DNA from: Marivita sp041725935 | Lineage (GTDB): Bacteria > Pseudomonadota > Alphaproteobacteria > Rhodobacterales > Rhodobacteraceae | Length of the DNA stretch: 64,000 bases | NCBI GenBank assembly: GCA_041725935.1 | Contig: JBGRQD010000009.1 | Span: 1 to 64,000, forward strand | Direction: 5' to 3' | Made by a program: the position numbers and the translations under genes | The notes under the pieces: generated by a model | Told to the model about the DNA's origin: nothing | The model's database searches: none | What the model saw: the letters and a program-made list of their open reading frames with translations, nothing else | In this document: positions 42,074-50,413 of the stretch, piece by piece | Position numbering within the stretch: position 1 is the first letter of the stretch | Layout of the letters: every line of letters starts with the position of its first letter

Positions 42074-43819
42074 TCATCCGGCGGGGGCAGCGTCTTCAAG
42101 GCGCAGTTGCACAGAGCGGCGCCCCCCCCATTCGTTGATTTCCAGACGCCCGGCCAAATGGAATCGTGCGCCACCGTGCTGTTCGAGAGCAGGGCCAAGC
42201 GGGCCGTCGAAAGCCCCGAAGGAAATCGCGTCGATCCGCGCCCCGAGACCGTCGCCAAAGCTGATTTTCAGGTGCGAACTGCCAACCCGTTTGGCGAATC
42301 CGATCAGCATGTCCGGGAACACGAATCTGGGGGCAGCGGCCCCTGCTCCAAAGGGTCCAGCCTCTTCGAGCAGGTCAATCAACTCGGGTGTTGCGGCACC
42401 GGGCATCAACGGCCCGTCGAGTCGCAGGTCAGACGCGCCCAGCTGGTCTGCGCCCTGTTTTACGAGGATCTCGGCCAGGCGCGCCATCGCCGCTTCAAGC
42501 TGCCCGCGCGACAGCGACAAACCCGCAGCCATCTTGTGGCCACCGCCCTTTTCAAGATGGCCTTCTGCCGCGAGTTTCTGGATCGCGGCGCCGAGGTCGA
42601 TACCGCTGACAGACCGGCCCGATCCCTTGCCTGCATCTCCGTCGAAGCCGATCACGATGGACGGGCGGTTGGTCCGTTCCTTCAGACGCGACGCAACGAT
42701 GCCCACGACACCGGGGTGCCAGCCTTCGCCCGCTGCCCAGACCAATGGCGCATCGAAACCCCGTTCTTCCGCCTGTTCAAGCGCCTGCGCCCTCACAGCC
42801 TCTTCGATCTCGCGGCGTTCGGTGTTCAGAGCATCCAGTCGCTCGGCGATGGATTTGGCCTCGTGCGGGTCCGTGCTGGCCAGAAGCCGCGCACCAAGAT
42901 CGGCCTTGCCGATGCGCCCACCCGCGTTGACCCTTGGGCCCAGCACAAAACCGATATGGTAGGATTTGGGCGCCGTATCCAGCCGACCGACATCGCAGAG
43001 CGCCACAAGCCCCGGCCGTGCCCGTTGTCCCATCACCTTGAGACCTTGCCGGACAAGCGCGCGGTTCACCCCCTTGAGCGGTGCCACATCCGCAACCGTC
43101 GCCAGCGCCACAAGATCGAGCATCGACATCAGGTCAGGCCCGGCAGCCCCCGCCTCCCGCATCTGACGCCCGGCTTCGACCAGTGTCAGGAACACAACGC
43201 CCGCGGCACAAAGATGTGCCAGCGCGCCATCCTCGTCCTGACGGTTGGGGTTCACCACGGCAAACGCATCGGGCAGCGTTTCCCCCCCCAGGTGGTGATC
43301 GAGCACAACAACATCCGCACCTTTCGCGGCGGCGATCGGACCATGCGACAGGGTTCCGCAATCGACGCAGATGATCAGGTCATGGTCCCGTGCCAGCGCC
43401 TGCATCGCGGCATCGTTGGGGCCATAGCCTTCGTCGATGCGGTCGGGCACGTAGAGCGTTGCACGCCGGTCCAGTTGTCGCAACCAGTCGATGAGCAGGG
43501 CCGCAGATGCGCCGCCATCGACATCGTAGTCGGCAAAGATCGCGATCCGCTCCCGGGTGCGCACAGCCTTAAGGATACGGCCCGCGGCGCGTTCCATGTC
43601 GCGCAGAGACCGCGGGTCCGGCAGCAGCGCGCGCAGGGTCGGTTCAAGGTAGGTGGGCACGTCCTCGACCGGGACACCGAGCCGAGACAATGTCTGGCAC
43701 AGGGCGGGCGGCAGGCCCGTCTGTTGCACCAGCGCTTCGGCATGCCGCGTGATCTCGGGCGCGGGACCGATCCAGCGCCGCCCGGTCAGTGACCTGTCAA
43801 CGCCAAGGTAGCCGGTCAC
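42074..43819 (-). CDS. recJ: single-stranded-DNA-specific exonuclease RecJ
   Basis: 581 residues. DHH phosphoesterase motifs are present: DYDVDGGASA near residue 98, CVDCGT near 150, LDHHLGG near 173. The DHHA1 domain includes GGGHKMAAG near residue 425. It degrades 5' single-stranded ends in recombination and mismatch repair. The start is GTG with GGGGCGA upstream. It follows glpX by ten bases; hom, glpX and recJ likely form one transcription unit. Confidence 0.95.
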   Translation of the reverse strand: MTGYLGVDRSLTGRRWIGPAPEITRHAEALVQQTGLPPALCQTLSRLGVPVEDVPTYLEPTLRALLPDPRSLRDMERAAGRILKAVRTRERIAIFADYDVDGGASAALLIDWLRQLDRRATLYVPDRIDEGYGPNDAAMQALARDHDLIICVDCGTLSHGPIAAAKGADVVVLDHHLGGETLPDAFAVVNPNRQDEDGALAHLCAAGVVFLTLVEAGRQMREAGAAGPDLMSMLDLVALATVADVAPLKGVNRALVRQGLKVMGQRARPGLVALCDVGRLDTAPKSYHIGFVLGPRVNAGGRIGKADLGARLLASTDPHEAKSIAERLDALNTERREIEEAVRAQALEQAEERGFDAPLVWAAGEGWHPGVVGIVASRLKERTNRPSIVIGFDGDAGKGSGRSVSGIDLGAAIQKLAAEGHLEKGGGHKMAAGLSLSRGQLEAAMARLAEILVKQGADQLGASDLRLDGPLMPGAATPELIDLLEEAGPFGAGAAAPRFVFPDMLIGFAKRVGSSHLKISFGDGLGARIDAISFGAFDGPLGPALEQHGGARFHLAGRLEINEWGGRRSVQLRLEDAAPAG

Positions 43820-43829
43820 AATCGCCCCA

Positions 43830-44795
43830 TCAGTGGGTCGGATTGCGATAGGTCATGCGCCGCACCGATCCGGTTTTCGAACGCATCAGCAGGGTTTCGG
43901 TGGTGTAGAACCCAACTTCGCGCTTGATCCCGGACAGAAGCGATCCGCCGGTCACGCCGGTGGCGGCAAAGATCACGTCTTCGGTGACCATTTCGTCGCG
44001 GGAGTAAATCTTGTCGAGATCGGTGATCCCGGCCTTGGCCGCACGGGCCTTTTCGTCGTCATTTCGGAAGATCAGCCGTCCCTGGATCTGACCCCCCATG
44101 CATTTAAGCGCTGCTGCGGCCAGCACACCCTCGGGCGCGCCTCCGGTGCCCATATACATGTCGATCCCGGTCTGGTTCGGCTCTGCGCAATGCATGACAC
44201 CCGCCACGTCACCATCCGTGATCAGGCGGATCGACGCGCCGGTCGAACGGACTTCGGCGATCATGTCTTCGTGGCGCGGACGTTCGAGAACGCAGACCGT
44301 GATATCCCGCGCGCTGCATCCCTTGACCTTGGCAAGGGCTGTCACCCGTTCCCGCGGCGTCATGTCCAGTGTCACGAGGTCATTGGCAAAACCCGGACCG
44401 ATGGCCAGCTTTTCCATGTAGACATCGGGTGCGTGCAGCATCGACCCGCGCGGGCCCATGGCGATGACTGTCAGAGCGTTCGGCATATCTTTGGCGGTCA
44501 GCGTCGTGCCTTCGAGCGGATCCAGCGCGATGTCCACACCCGGACCGTTGCCGGTGCCGACTTCCTCGCCGATATAGAGCATCGGCGCTTCGTCGCGCTC
44601 GCCCTCGCCGATCACCACGACACCCGCGATATCGAGCAGGTTCAACTGCTGCCGCATGGCATTGACGGCGGCCTGATCGGCGGCTTTTTCGTCACCCCGA
44701 CCAATGAGGTTCACGGTTGCGATGGCAGCTTGCTCCGCCACCCGCGCCAAACCAAGGGACAGCATACGGTCGTTGAAATCAGCGCGCGCGGTCAT
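43830..44795 (-). CDS. glpX: class II fructose-1,6-bisphosphatase GlpX
   Basis: 321 residues. The Li-sensitive phosphatase motifs GEGERDEAPML (about residues 60-70) and DPLEGTTLTA (about 87-96) carry the metal ligands. It hydrolyses fructose 1,6-bisphosphate in gluconeogenesis; some class II enzymes also accept sedoheptulose 1,7-bisphosphate. GGAG lies eight bases before the ATG. Between hom and recJ, a neighbourhood often seen in Rhodobacterales. Confidence 0.95.
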   Translation of the reverse strand: MTARADFNDRMLSLGLARVAEQAAIATVNLIGRGDEKAADQAAVNAMRQQLNLLDIAGVVVIGEGERDEAPMLYIGEEVGTGNGPGVDIALDPLEGTTLTAKDMPNALTVIAMGPRGSMLHAPDVYMEKLAIGPGFANDLVTLDMTPRERVTALAKVKGCSARDITVCVLERPRHEDMIAEVRSTGASIRLITDGDVAGVMHCAEPNQTGIDMYMGTGGAPEGVLAAAALKCMGGQIQGRLIFRNDDEKARAAKAGITDLDKIYSRDEMVTEDVIFAATGVTGGSLLSGIKREVGFYTTETLLMRSKTGSVRRMTYRNPTH

Positions 44796-44881
44796 GGAAA
44801 TCTCCAGTTACGAATAAAGTCAGGTCGGTAGCGTGTTAAGCCCGCACCCCCCGGCTGACAAGGTTGATTGCGCTAAAGCGC

Positions 44882-46168
44882 TCAGACCTGTTCGATCCGG
44901 AGCGCGACAGGCTCCCCCTCGACGACATTGGTGCCGACCATAGCCGCAAGCGCCGTGTCCAGCGCGGCTCGGGTGGTCTTGTGCGTCACGATCAGCACAG
45001 GTGCGGTGTCCTGTTCATGGCTGCGTTGCCGCATTCGGTTGATCGACACACCCGCCTCGCCCAGAACGGCCGCGACCTTGGCCAGCGCACCGGGTTTGTC
45101 GAGCAGGATCAGCCGCAGGTAATACGCCGCCGGGGTCGCCGTCTTTGCAGCCTTGGCCTTGGCAAGGCTGGTTGCGGGCTGACCAAAGGTGGACACGCGG
45201 GTCCCTCGCGCAATGTCCAGCACGTCGCCCATGACAGCACTGGCGGTCGGACCTTCGCCCGCACCGGCACCGCGCATGACAATGGTTCCAACCTGATCGC
45301 CCTCGATGACCACCATGTTGGTGCCGCCATCCAGCTGGCCGAGCGGCGAGATCGCGGGCACGAGACAGGGAGACATGCGCTGCTCCAGCCCGCGCCCTGT
45401 CATCTGGCACACGCCCAGCAGCTTGACCTTGTAGCCCATGTCGGCAGCCTGACGGATGTCCTCGATGCTGACACGCCCGATGCCTTCGAGTTCGACCGCG
45501 TCAAACGCCACCTGTGTGCCAAAGGCGATCGATGCCAGCAGAGACAGCTTGTGACCCGCGTCGATCCCACCCACGTCGAGCTCCGGATCGGCTTCGAGAT
45601 ACCCAAGACCATCGGCTTCGGCAAAGGCCTGATCGTATGTCAGACCAGCCGATTCCATCCGGGTCAGGATGTAATTGCAGGTGCCGTTCATGACACCCAT
45701 CACCCGTTTGATGTCGTTGCCCGCAAGACCCTCGGTCAGGGCCTTTACCACCGGGATGCCACCCGCGACGGCCGCTTCGAAGCGCAGCATCGATCCCGCA
45801 TTTTCGGCCAACTCGGCCAGGTCCTGACCGTGATGGGCAAGCAGGGCCTTGTTCGCCGTGACCACGTCCTTGCCGGCGCGCAATGCCGCTTCGGTTGCGG
45901 CCTTGGCCGGGCCATCGCTGCCGCCAATCAGTTCCACGAACACGTCCACGTCGTCGCGCTTGGCAAGCGCAACGGGGTCGTCTTCCCAGACATAATCGTC
46001 CAGCGGTACACCCCGGTCCTTCAGACGGTTGCGCGCGGAGACCGCCGAAATGGTGATCGGACGCCCGCCCCGCGCTTCAAGCAGCGCGGCTTTCTGACGG
46101 ACGATCTTGACGACGCCCGCACCGACAGTGCCCAGACCCGCAATTCCAAGGCGCAGAGGTTTAGTCAT
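44882..46168 (-). CDS. hom: homoserine dehydrogenase
   Basis: 428 residues. N-terminal Rossmann domain (GLGTVGAGVV at about residues 11-20), the central catalytic domain, and a C-terminal ACT domain (about 350-428, with LLDKPGALAKVAAVL) that usually gives threonine feedback control. It reduces aspartate semialdehyde to homoserine for Thr, Met and Ile synthesis. AAGGA lies about eight bases before the ATG at 46168; the frame is open further up, but the MTKPLRLGIAGLG start is canonical. Confidence 0.95.
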   Translation of the reverse strand: MTKPLRLGIAGLGTVGAGVVKIVRQKAALLEARGGRPITISAVSARNRLKDRGVPLDDYVWEDDPVALAKRDDVDVFVELIGGSDGPAKAATEAALRAGKDVVTANKALLAHHGQDLAELAENAGSMLRFEAAVAGGIPVVKALTEGLAGNDIKRVMGVMNGTCNYILTRMESAGLTYDQAFAEADGLGYLEADPELDVGGIDAGHKLSLLASIAFGTQVAFDAVELEGIGRVSIEDIRQAADMGYKVKLLGVCQMTGRGLEQRMSPCLVPAISPLGQLDGGTNMVVIEGDQVGTIVMRGAGAGEGPTASAVMGDVLDIARGTRVSTFGQPATSLAKAKAAKTATPAAYYLRLILLDKPGALAKVAAVLGEAGVSINRMRQRSHEQDTAPVLIVTHKTTRAALDTALAAMVGTNVVEGEPVALRIEQV

Positions 46169-46243
46169 TCGGGCAATCCTTTTGCAGTCTGGCGTGATTT
46201 TGCCCGCAATAGCGTCTTGCGTACTGCGCTGCAACGGCCCTGA

Positions 46244-46525
46244 TCAGGGTTGTGCGACACCGTCGTCCATCCGGTCGCGCGTGTCAGGCTCTATCACCGG
46301 TCCGCGCAGGCCGTCGGCGCGGTTGCGCAGATCCGAGGCTCGGGCGATCAAAGCGTCTTCATCGGCGTCGGCAAGACGCGGCTCTGGTGCGGTGAGCAAT
46401 TGTTCGAAAGGCAGCAGGTCGGGATAGGCCGAAGGCGGTCCATCCGCAGCCAATGCCGTATCGACATCTGGAAACTCCGCGCAGGCGGTCGCCAGAAACC
46501 CGAGGATGATCCAGACCCGCCACAT
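46244..46525 (-). CDS. small putative lipoprotein
   Basis: 93 residues. It starts MWRVWIILGFLATACAEF, a lipoprotein signal with lipobox ATAC (Cys15). The mature part is acidic, Ala/Asp-rich and mainly helical, with no family I recognise. Start at 46525 chosen because GGAG is nine bases upstream and the signal peptide is then complete. Faces away from the TetR gene, 97 bases apart, and could share its operator region. Confidence 0.65.
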   Translation of the reverse strand: MWRVWIILGFLATACAEFPDVDTALAADGPPSAYPDLLPFEQLLTAPEPRLADADEDALIARASDLRNRADGLRGPVIEPDTRDRMDDGVAQP

Positions 46526-46590
46526 CAGACTTGCTCCATTTGTCTTGCCTGTCATGCCGCAGCGCGGGCGGGCGTGCAACCATGGGCTTG

Positions 46591-46610
46591 ATCTGAACAG
46601 GTGTTCAGAT
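46591..46610. promoter_or_regulatory. perfect palindrome, probable TetR operator
   Basis: ATCTGAACAGGTGTTCAGAT is a perfect 9-2-9 inverted repeat ending 12 bases before the TetR-family start codon. TetR regulators usually repress their own gene and a divergent neighbour from such a site; here that neighbour is the small lipoprotein gene. Binding is inferred from position and symmetry. Confidence 0.65.
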
Positions 46611-46622
46611 AATCATGTCCTG

Positions 46623-47207
46623 ATGGCACGTACGGCTGGCTCACATTCGGATATCACGGGGCCACGGGTGCGCGAGGCGGCACTCGCCCTGTTTGCGCAG
46701 CACGGCTATGCGGCGGTCTCGATGCGCCGGATCGCGCAAGAGGTCGGCGTACAGGCCGGGGCGCTGTACAATTACACACCGGACAAGCAATCGCTGCTCT
46801 TTGACCTCATGCAGGGCCATATGGACGAGTTGCTGAAGGCCCGGTCACAAGAGCCCGTGTGCAATTCAGCCCTTGCCCAGCTTGAGGCGTTCAGCCGATT
46901 TCACATCCGATTCCACCTCGAACGGCCATTGGCAGTGTTCATCTCCTACATGGAACTGCGCAACCTGACGCCCGACAATTTCGCGGTGATCGAGGACCTG
47001 CGGCGGCGCTATGAGGGCGAGCTTGAAGCGATCCTGCGCGACGGGCGCGACATGGGCGCGTTCCACGTCGCGGACACGAAGATCACCACGCTGGCGATCA
47101 TCGCCATGCTTAACGGGGTGAACACGTGGTACCGCAGCGAGGGCCGCCTGTCCTTGCCCGAGGTCGAAGCCATCTATTGGGACATGGTGCGCAAGGCGGT
47201 GACGTGA
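46623..47207 (+). CDS. TetR/AcrR-family transcriptional regulator
   Basis: 194 residues. The N-terminal helix-turn-helix (about residues 15-60) has the typical REAALALFAQHGYAAVSMRRIAQEVGVQAGALYNY-type order ending in the LYNYTPDK segment. The helical C-terminal domain would bind a ligand, not identifiable. In the next 20 bases the convergent AhpD-like gene ends. The perfect palindrome directly before its start suggests autoregulation. Confidence 0.9.
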   Translation: MARTAGSHSDITGPRVREAALALFAQHGYAAVSMRRIAQEVGVQAGALYNYTPDKQSLLFDLMQGHMDELLKARSQEPVCNSALAQLEAFSRFHIRFHLERPLAVFISYMELRNLTPDNFAVIEDLRRRYEGELEAILRDGRDMGAFHVADTKITTLAIIAMLNGVNTWYRSEGRLSLPEVEAIYWDMVRKAVT

Positions 47208-47223
47208 CACGCGCTTGCCACGC

Positions 47224-47580
47224 TCAGACCGACGTGCCCGCAGGTCCACCCGAGAATTCATCATACGCTTCGAGCGCCTTTGCGCTGAACGCCATCGACG
47301 GACCACCGCCCATATAGGCGATCATCGCCAGCGCTTCGCAAAACTCCTCGCGGCTTGTCTTCAGGCGCACCAGCGATTTGACATGAAACGCGATGCAACT
47401 GTCGCAGCGCGTTGCGATGGCGATGCCCAGCGCGATCAGCTCCTTGGTCTTTTCGTCCAAAGCGCCGGTCGTCTTGGCCGCGCGGCCCATCTGGTTGAAT
47501 CCGGCAAAGGTCTCGGGCGTTTGCGCCTGCAACACGTCCAGACGTGTCACGGTGTCTTTGATCAAGTCTGACCAGCTCAT
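47224..47580 (-). CDS. AhpD-like / carboxymuconolactone decarboxylase-family protein
   Basis: 118 residues, all helical. The redox-type CxxC is intact in the RCDSCIAFHVKS segment (Cys59, Cys62, His66), as in AhpD-like alkylhydroperoxidases rather than in true carboxymuconolactone decarboxylases. It probably reduces peroxides or transfers electrons via its dithiol; partner unknown. AGGAG precedes the ATG. It lies 12 bases before the permease gene stop on the same strand and could be the last gene of that operon. Confidence 0.88.
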   Translation of the reverse strand: MSWSDLIKDTVTRLDVLQAQTPETFAGFNQMGRAAKTTGALDEKTKELIALGIAIATRCDSCIAFHVKSLVRLKTSREEFCEALAMIAYMGGGPSMAFSAKALEAYDEFSGGPAGTSV

Positions 47581-47592
47581 CGAGGTCTCCTG

Positions 47593-48363
47593 TTAGCGGC
47601 TCTCGTCCGAACCCATCTTGCGCTCCAGCCACCGCACGAAAAAGCTGATGATGAGAACAAGAACCAGGTATTCAAGGATCAGGAGCGTGTAGATTTCAAG
47701 CGGTCTGTACTCGGTGACCACAAGTTCATTCGCCCGCCGCGTCAGTTCCTGCATGCCGATGACCGACGCAAATGCCGACATCTTGACGATGTAGATGAAC
47801 TGGTTGGCCAAGGGTGGCAGGATGCGCCGGATCGCCTGCGGCAGGACCACGTAGCGCATGGTCTGGTTATAGGTCAGCCCGACCGTGCGCGCCGCCTCGG
47901 TCTGGCCCTTGGGGATCGACTGGATTCCCGAACGATAGATCTCGGCCGTGAACGCGCTGTCGGAAATCGCCAGCGTGATGATCGCGCCCCAGAAGGCGTC
48001 GATGGTGATGGGCATGCCCATGGATCGCATCACGACGGGCAAGCCGTAGAACACCCAGAACAGCATCGGCAACAAAGGAATGGCACGTACGAATTCGATG
48101 TAGATGCGAGATGGCAGCCTGATCCACCGGTTGGTCGACATGCCCGGCAGCGCCACCAACAGCCCGATCGTCATCGACAGGGCCGCCGCGATCAGCGAAA
48201 GCTGGATCGTCGCCCAGAACCCCCCGATCAGGAACCGTACGTTGGATTGCCCCTGTGGCGTGGAGGGGTCGATCACATACCATCCCCAATTGCCCGTCCC
48301 CGAGCATCCCGCGACGAACAGAAGGGCACCCAGCAGCGCCCAAAGCTTGATTGACCGTGTCAT
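47593..48363 (-). CDS. polar amino-acid ABC transporter permease with lipobox-like N terminus
   Basis: 256 residues. The core from about residue 50 has the HisM/GlnP fold and EAA loop EAARTVGLTYNQTMRYVVLPQAI. Unusually, the N terminus (WALLGALLFVAGCSGTG) matches a lipoprotein signal with Cys20, followed by about 25 periplasmic-looking residues (NWGWYVIDPSTPQGQ) before the first core helix. It lies 10 bases after the ATPase gene and probably works with the divergent binding protein at 49242. Confidence 0.88.
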   Translation of the reverse strand: MTRSIKLWALLGALLFVAGCSGTGNWGWYVIDPSTPQGQSNVRFLIGGFWATIQLSLIAAALSMTIGLLVALPGMSTNRWIRLPSRIYIEFVRAIPLLPMLFWVFYGLPVVMRSMGMPITIDAFWGAIITLAISDSAFTAEIYRSGIQSIPKGQTEAARTVGLTYNQTMRYVVLPQAIRRILPPLANQFIYIVKMSAFASVIGMQELTRRANELVVTEYRPLEIYTLLILEYLVLVLIISFFVRWLERKMGSDESR

Positions 48364-48373
48364 CCGGGGTGCC

Positions 48374-49114
48374 TCAATGTTGCAGGATCTTGTCGAGGAA
48401 GGTCTTGAACCGCTGCGATTTCGGAGCCTCGAACACAGTTGAGGGCGTTCCAGTCTCGACGATCTCGCCCCCATCCATGAACACCATCCGGTCCGCGACC
48501 TTGCGGGCGAACCCCATTTCATGCGTGACCACCAGCATCGTCATGCCCTCTTGTGCCAGTTCGACCATCACGTCGAGCACTTCGGAAATCATTTCGGGAT
48601 CAAGCGCCGAGGTCGGTTCGTCGAACAGCATGATCTTGGGCTTCATGCACAGGGACCGCGCAATCGCCACGCGCTGTTGCTGCCCACCGGAAAGATCGCG
48701 CGGCCGTTTGAGCGCCTGTTCGGGAATGCGCACGCGCTCGAGATAGGTCATGGCCAGTGCCTCGGCGTCCTTGCGCGACAGGCCCCGCGCCTTCATCGGG
48801 CCGAGCGTCAGGTTCTCGATGACGCTCAGATGCGGGAACAGGTTGAACTGCTGGAACACCATCCCGACCTCGGCGCGCACACGTTCGACGCCGCGCGGTG
48901 CCGAAAGCGCGATGCCGTCAACGGTGATGCTGCCGGAATCATAGTGTTCCAATCCGTTGACGCATCTGATTAAGGTGGATTTGCCCGATCCCGAAGGTCC
49001 GCAGATGACGATACGTTCGCCCAGACTGACATCCAGATCGACATTTTTCAGGGCCTTGAAGTCTCCGAAAGACTTGTTCAGCGAACTGATCTCTATGACG
49101 CGCTCGGCGTTCAT
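48374..49114 (-). CDS. polar amino-acid ABC transporter ATP-binding protein
   Basis: 246 residues, GlnQ class. Walker A GPSGSGKST, Q-loop FQQFNLFPH, signature LSGGQQQRVAIARSL, Walker B IMLFDEPTSALDPEM and H-loop VTHEMGF are all intact, and it is closely similar to aapP in this window. I chose the ATG at 49114 (MNAERV) because GGAG lies about six bases upstream; a GTG ten codons earlier has no good site. Confidence 0.92.
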   Translation of the reverse strand: MNAERVIEISSLNKSFGDFKALKNVDLDVSLGERIVICGPSGSGKSTLIRCVNGLEHYDSGSITVDGIALSAPRGVERVRAEVGMVFQQFNLFPHLSVIENLTLGPMKARGLSRKDAEALAMTYLERVRIPEQALKRPRDLSGGQQQRVAIARSLCMKPKIMLFDEPTSALDPEMISEVLDVMVELAQEGMTMLVVTHEMGFARKVADRMVFMDGGEIVETGTPSTVFEAPKSQRFKTFLDKILQH

Positions 49115-49241
49115 GCCACACTCCGATCCAACCTTGCTGCTCACATTATAGCGCGCGCGCAGAAAAAATCGCGCGTCGCGATGGCCGTCGGAGCTTTTGA
49201 CCTATTTAGCCTCATCAACACACACACGAAAAGGAAATACC

Positions 49242-50018
49242 ATGCGTTTTCTGAAATCACTCGGACTTGCGGCGGCGGTTGCCGTGTCTGTCCTCGGCGC
49301 GCCCGCGTCGGCCCAATCTGCGCTTCAGGACATCCTGAGTGGCGGCGTTCTCAAGGTCGGGACAACCGGCGACTGGAACCCGATGACCGTTCGTGACCCG
49401 GCGACCAACACCTTTGTCGGCTATGACATCGACGTCATGACCGAACTGGCTGCCGATCTTGGTGTCGAGCTCGAATTCGTACCGACCGACTGGAAGACCC
49501 TCGTGAACGGCGTCGTGGCCGGGAATTACCACATGACGGGCTCTGCATCGATCAGTCCCGCGCGTATGAAGGCGGCAGGGTTCTCGGACAGCTATATCGC
49601 GGTCGAGATTTTCCCGTTCACCACCGAGGACAAGGTCGATCGTTTCTCGGGTTGGGACTCGATCAATGCCGCTGACGTCAAGGTCGCAACGACACTCGGC
49701 ACCAGCTTTGAGGGCATGGTGCGCGAATGGTTCCCTGATTCGGAAATCACCGTCGTCGAAGCCCCGGCGCGCGGCTTTCAGGAAGTGCTGTCCGGCCGGT
49801 CTGATGTGTTCGTGACCTCGAACATCGAGGGCGCAACCCTGCTGACGAAGTTCCCGAACCTGCGCCAGATCGAAACCGATGGCCCGCGCGCACCGTCGCC
49901 AATCGCGATGCTTTTGCCGCAGGACGATCAGGTCTGGATCAACTACGTCAACAGCTGGATCGAACTGAAAAAGGCGCAGGGTTTCTTTGAGACAACCGCG
50001 GCAAAATGGGGTCTGTGA
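49242..50018 (+). CDS. polar amino-acid ABC transporter substrate-binding protein
   Basis: 258 residues with a signal peptide ending at PASAQ (about residue 23). The family-3 fold is clear: LSGGVLKVGTTGDWNPM, then FVGYDIDVMTELAADLGV and a DWKTLVNGVVAG segment. This branch also includes PheC-type cyclohexadienyl dehydratases, so an enzyme role is possible, but context favours transport: the matching ATPase and permease genes diverge from it. AAAGGA precedes the ATG, and a strong terminator follows. Confidence 0.88.
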   Translation: MRFLKSLGLAAAVAVSVLGAPASAQSALQDILSGGVLKVGTTGDWNPMTVRDPATNTFVGYDIDVMTELAADLGVELEFVPTDWKTLVNGVVAGNYHMTGSASISPARMKAAGFSDSYIAVEIFPFTTEDKVDRFSGWDSINAADVKVATTLGTSFEGMVREWFPDSEITVVEAPARGFQEVLSGRSDVFVTSNIEGATLLTKFPNLRQIETDGPRAPSPIAMLLPQDDQVWINYVNSWIELKKAQGFFETTAAKWGL

Positions 50019-50043
50019 GAACACTCAGCCTGCAAAACAGGAG

Positions 50044-50068
50044 AACCGGCCAGATGGCCGGTTTTTTT
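50044..50068 (+). terminator. intrinsic terminator of the binding-protein gene
   Basis: ACCGGCC and GGCCGGT pair perfectly around a four-base AGAT loop, directly followed by a run of seven T residues. It starts about 26 bases after the stop codon and matches a classical Rho-independent terminator on the plus strand. Confidence 0.9.
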
Positions 50069-50086
50069 GTGCCCGCCCGTCTAGGA

Positions 50087-50278
50087 TCATTTCTCTCGGG
50101 TGATGTCCTGTGGGCCGACCATATCCACCATCCTGATCATCCAGGACAAAACCTCTGCATCATCCTCGGCCAGCGGATACCTGTCTGCCAACCGTTCCAT
50201 CCGTGATCGCAGCTTCGGCCACTGCTCGTAAAAATCCACCGCGTCTTTGATCGCCGTCGGAGCGTGCTTTTCGGACAT
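50087..50278 (-). CDS. 63-residue protein, function unknown
   Basis: A short soluble, mostly helical protein (MSEKHAPTAIKDAVDFYEQW then an RSRMERLADRYP segment), with no signal peptide or membrane helix and no family I recognise. AAGGACC lies about six bases before the ATG, which supports translation. It diverges from the three-domain regulator at 50414 across a 135-base region holding a palindrome, so it may be co-regulated with that cluster. Confidence 0.6.
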   Translation of the reverse strand: MSEKHAPTAIKDAVDFYEQWPKLRSRMERLADRYPLAEDDAEVLSWMIRMVDMVGPQDITREK

Positions 50279-50295
50279 GGGCCGGTCCTTTTTCC

Positions 50296-50312
50296 TCTAC
50301 CGTTCCGGTAGA
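50296..50312. promoter_or_regulatory. palindrome in the divergent region before the accessory cluster
   Basis: TCTACCG and CGGTAGA form a perfect 7-base inverted repeat around TTC, 17 bases upstream of the 63-residue gene's start and about 100 before the regulator gene. Further along are two direct GTGAAC repeats 20 bases apart (50350-50355 and 50370-50375). These are candidate binding sites for the neighbouring regulator. Inference. Confidence 0.45.
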
Positions 50313-50381
50313 TTAGCAAATCGGTTTTGCAGCCTACTGTGAAATAAGTGTGAACAGCTTGGTTCCCGCGTGAACCCCGGC

Positions 50382-50411
50382 TAGCATCACGCAAGGTAAA
50401 GGGGGATGCTA
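50382..50411 (+). promoter_or_regulatory. leader hairpin presenting the ribosome binding site
   Basis: TAGCATC (50382-50388) and GATGCTA (50405-50411) are perfect 7-base complements. The 16-base loop contains the purine-rich AAAGGGG that would be the Shine-Dalgarno sequence for the GTG at 50414. The stem ends two bases before that start codon, so folding could affect initiation. Seen in sequence; effect on translation is inferred. Confidence 0.45.
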
Positions 50412-50413
50412 AC

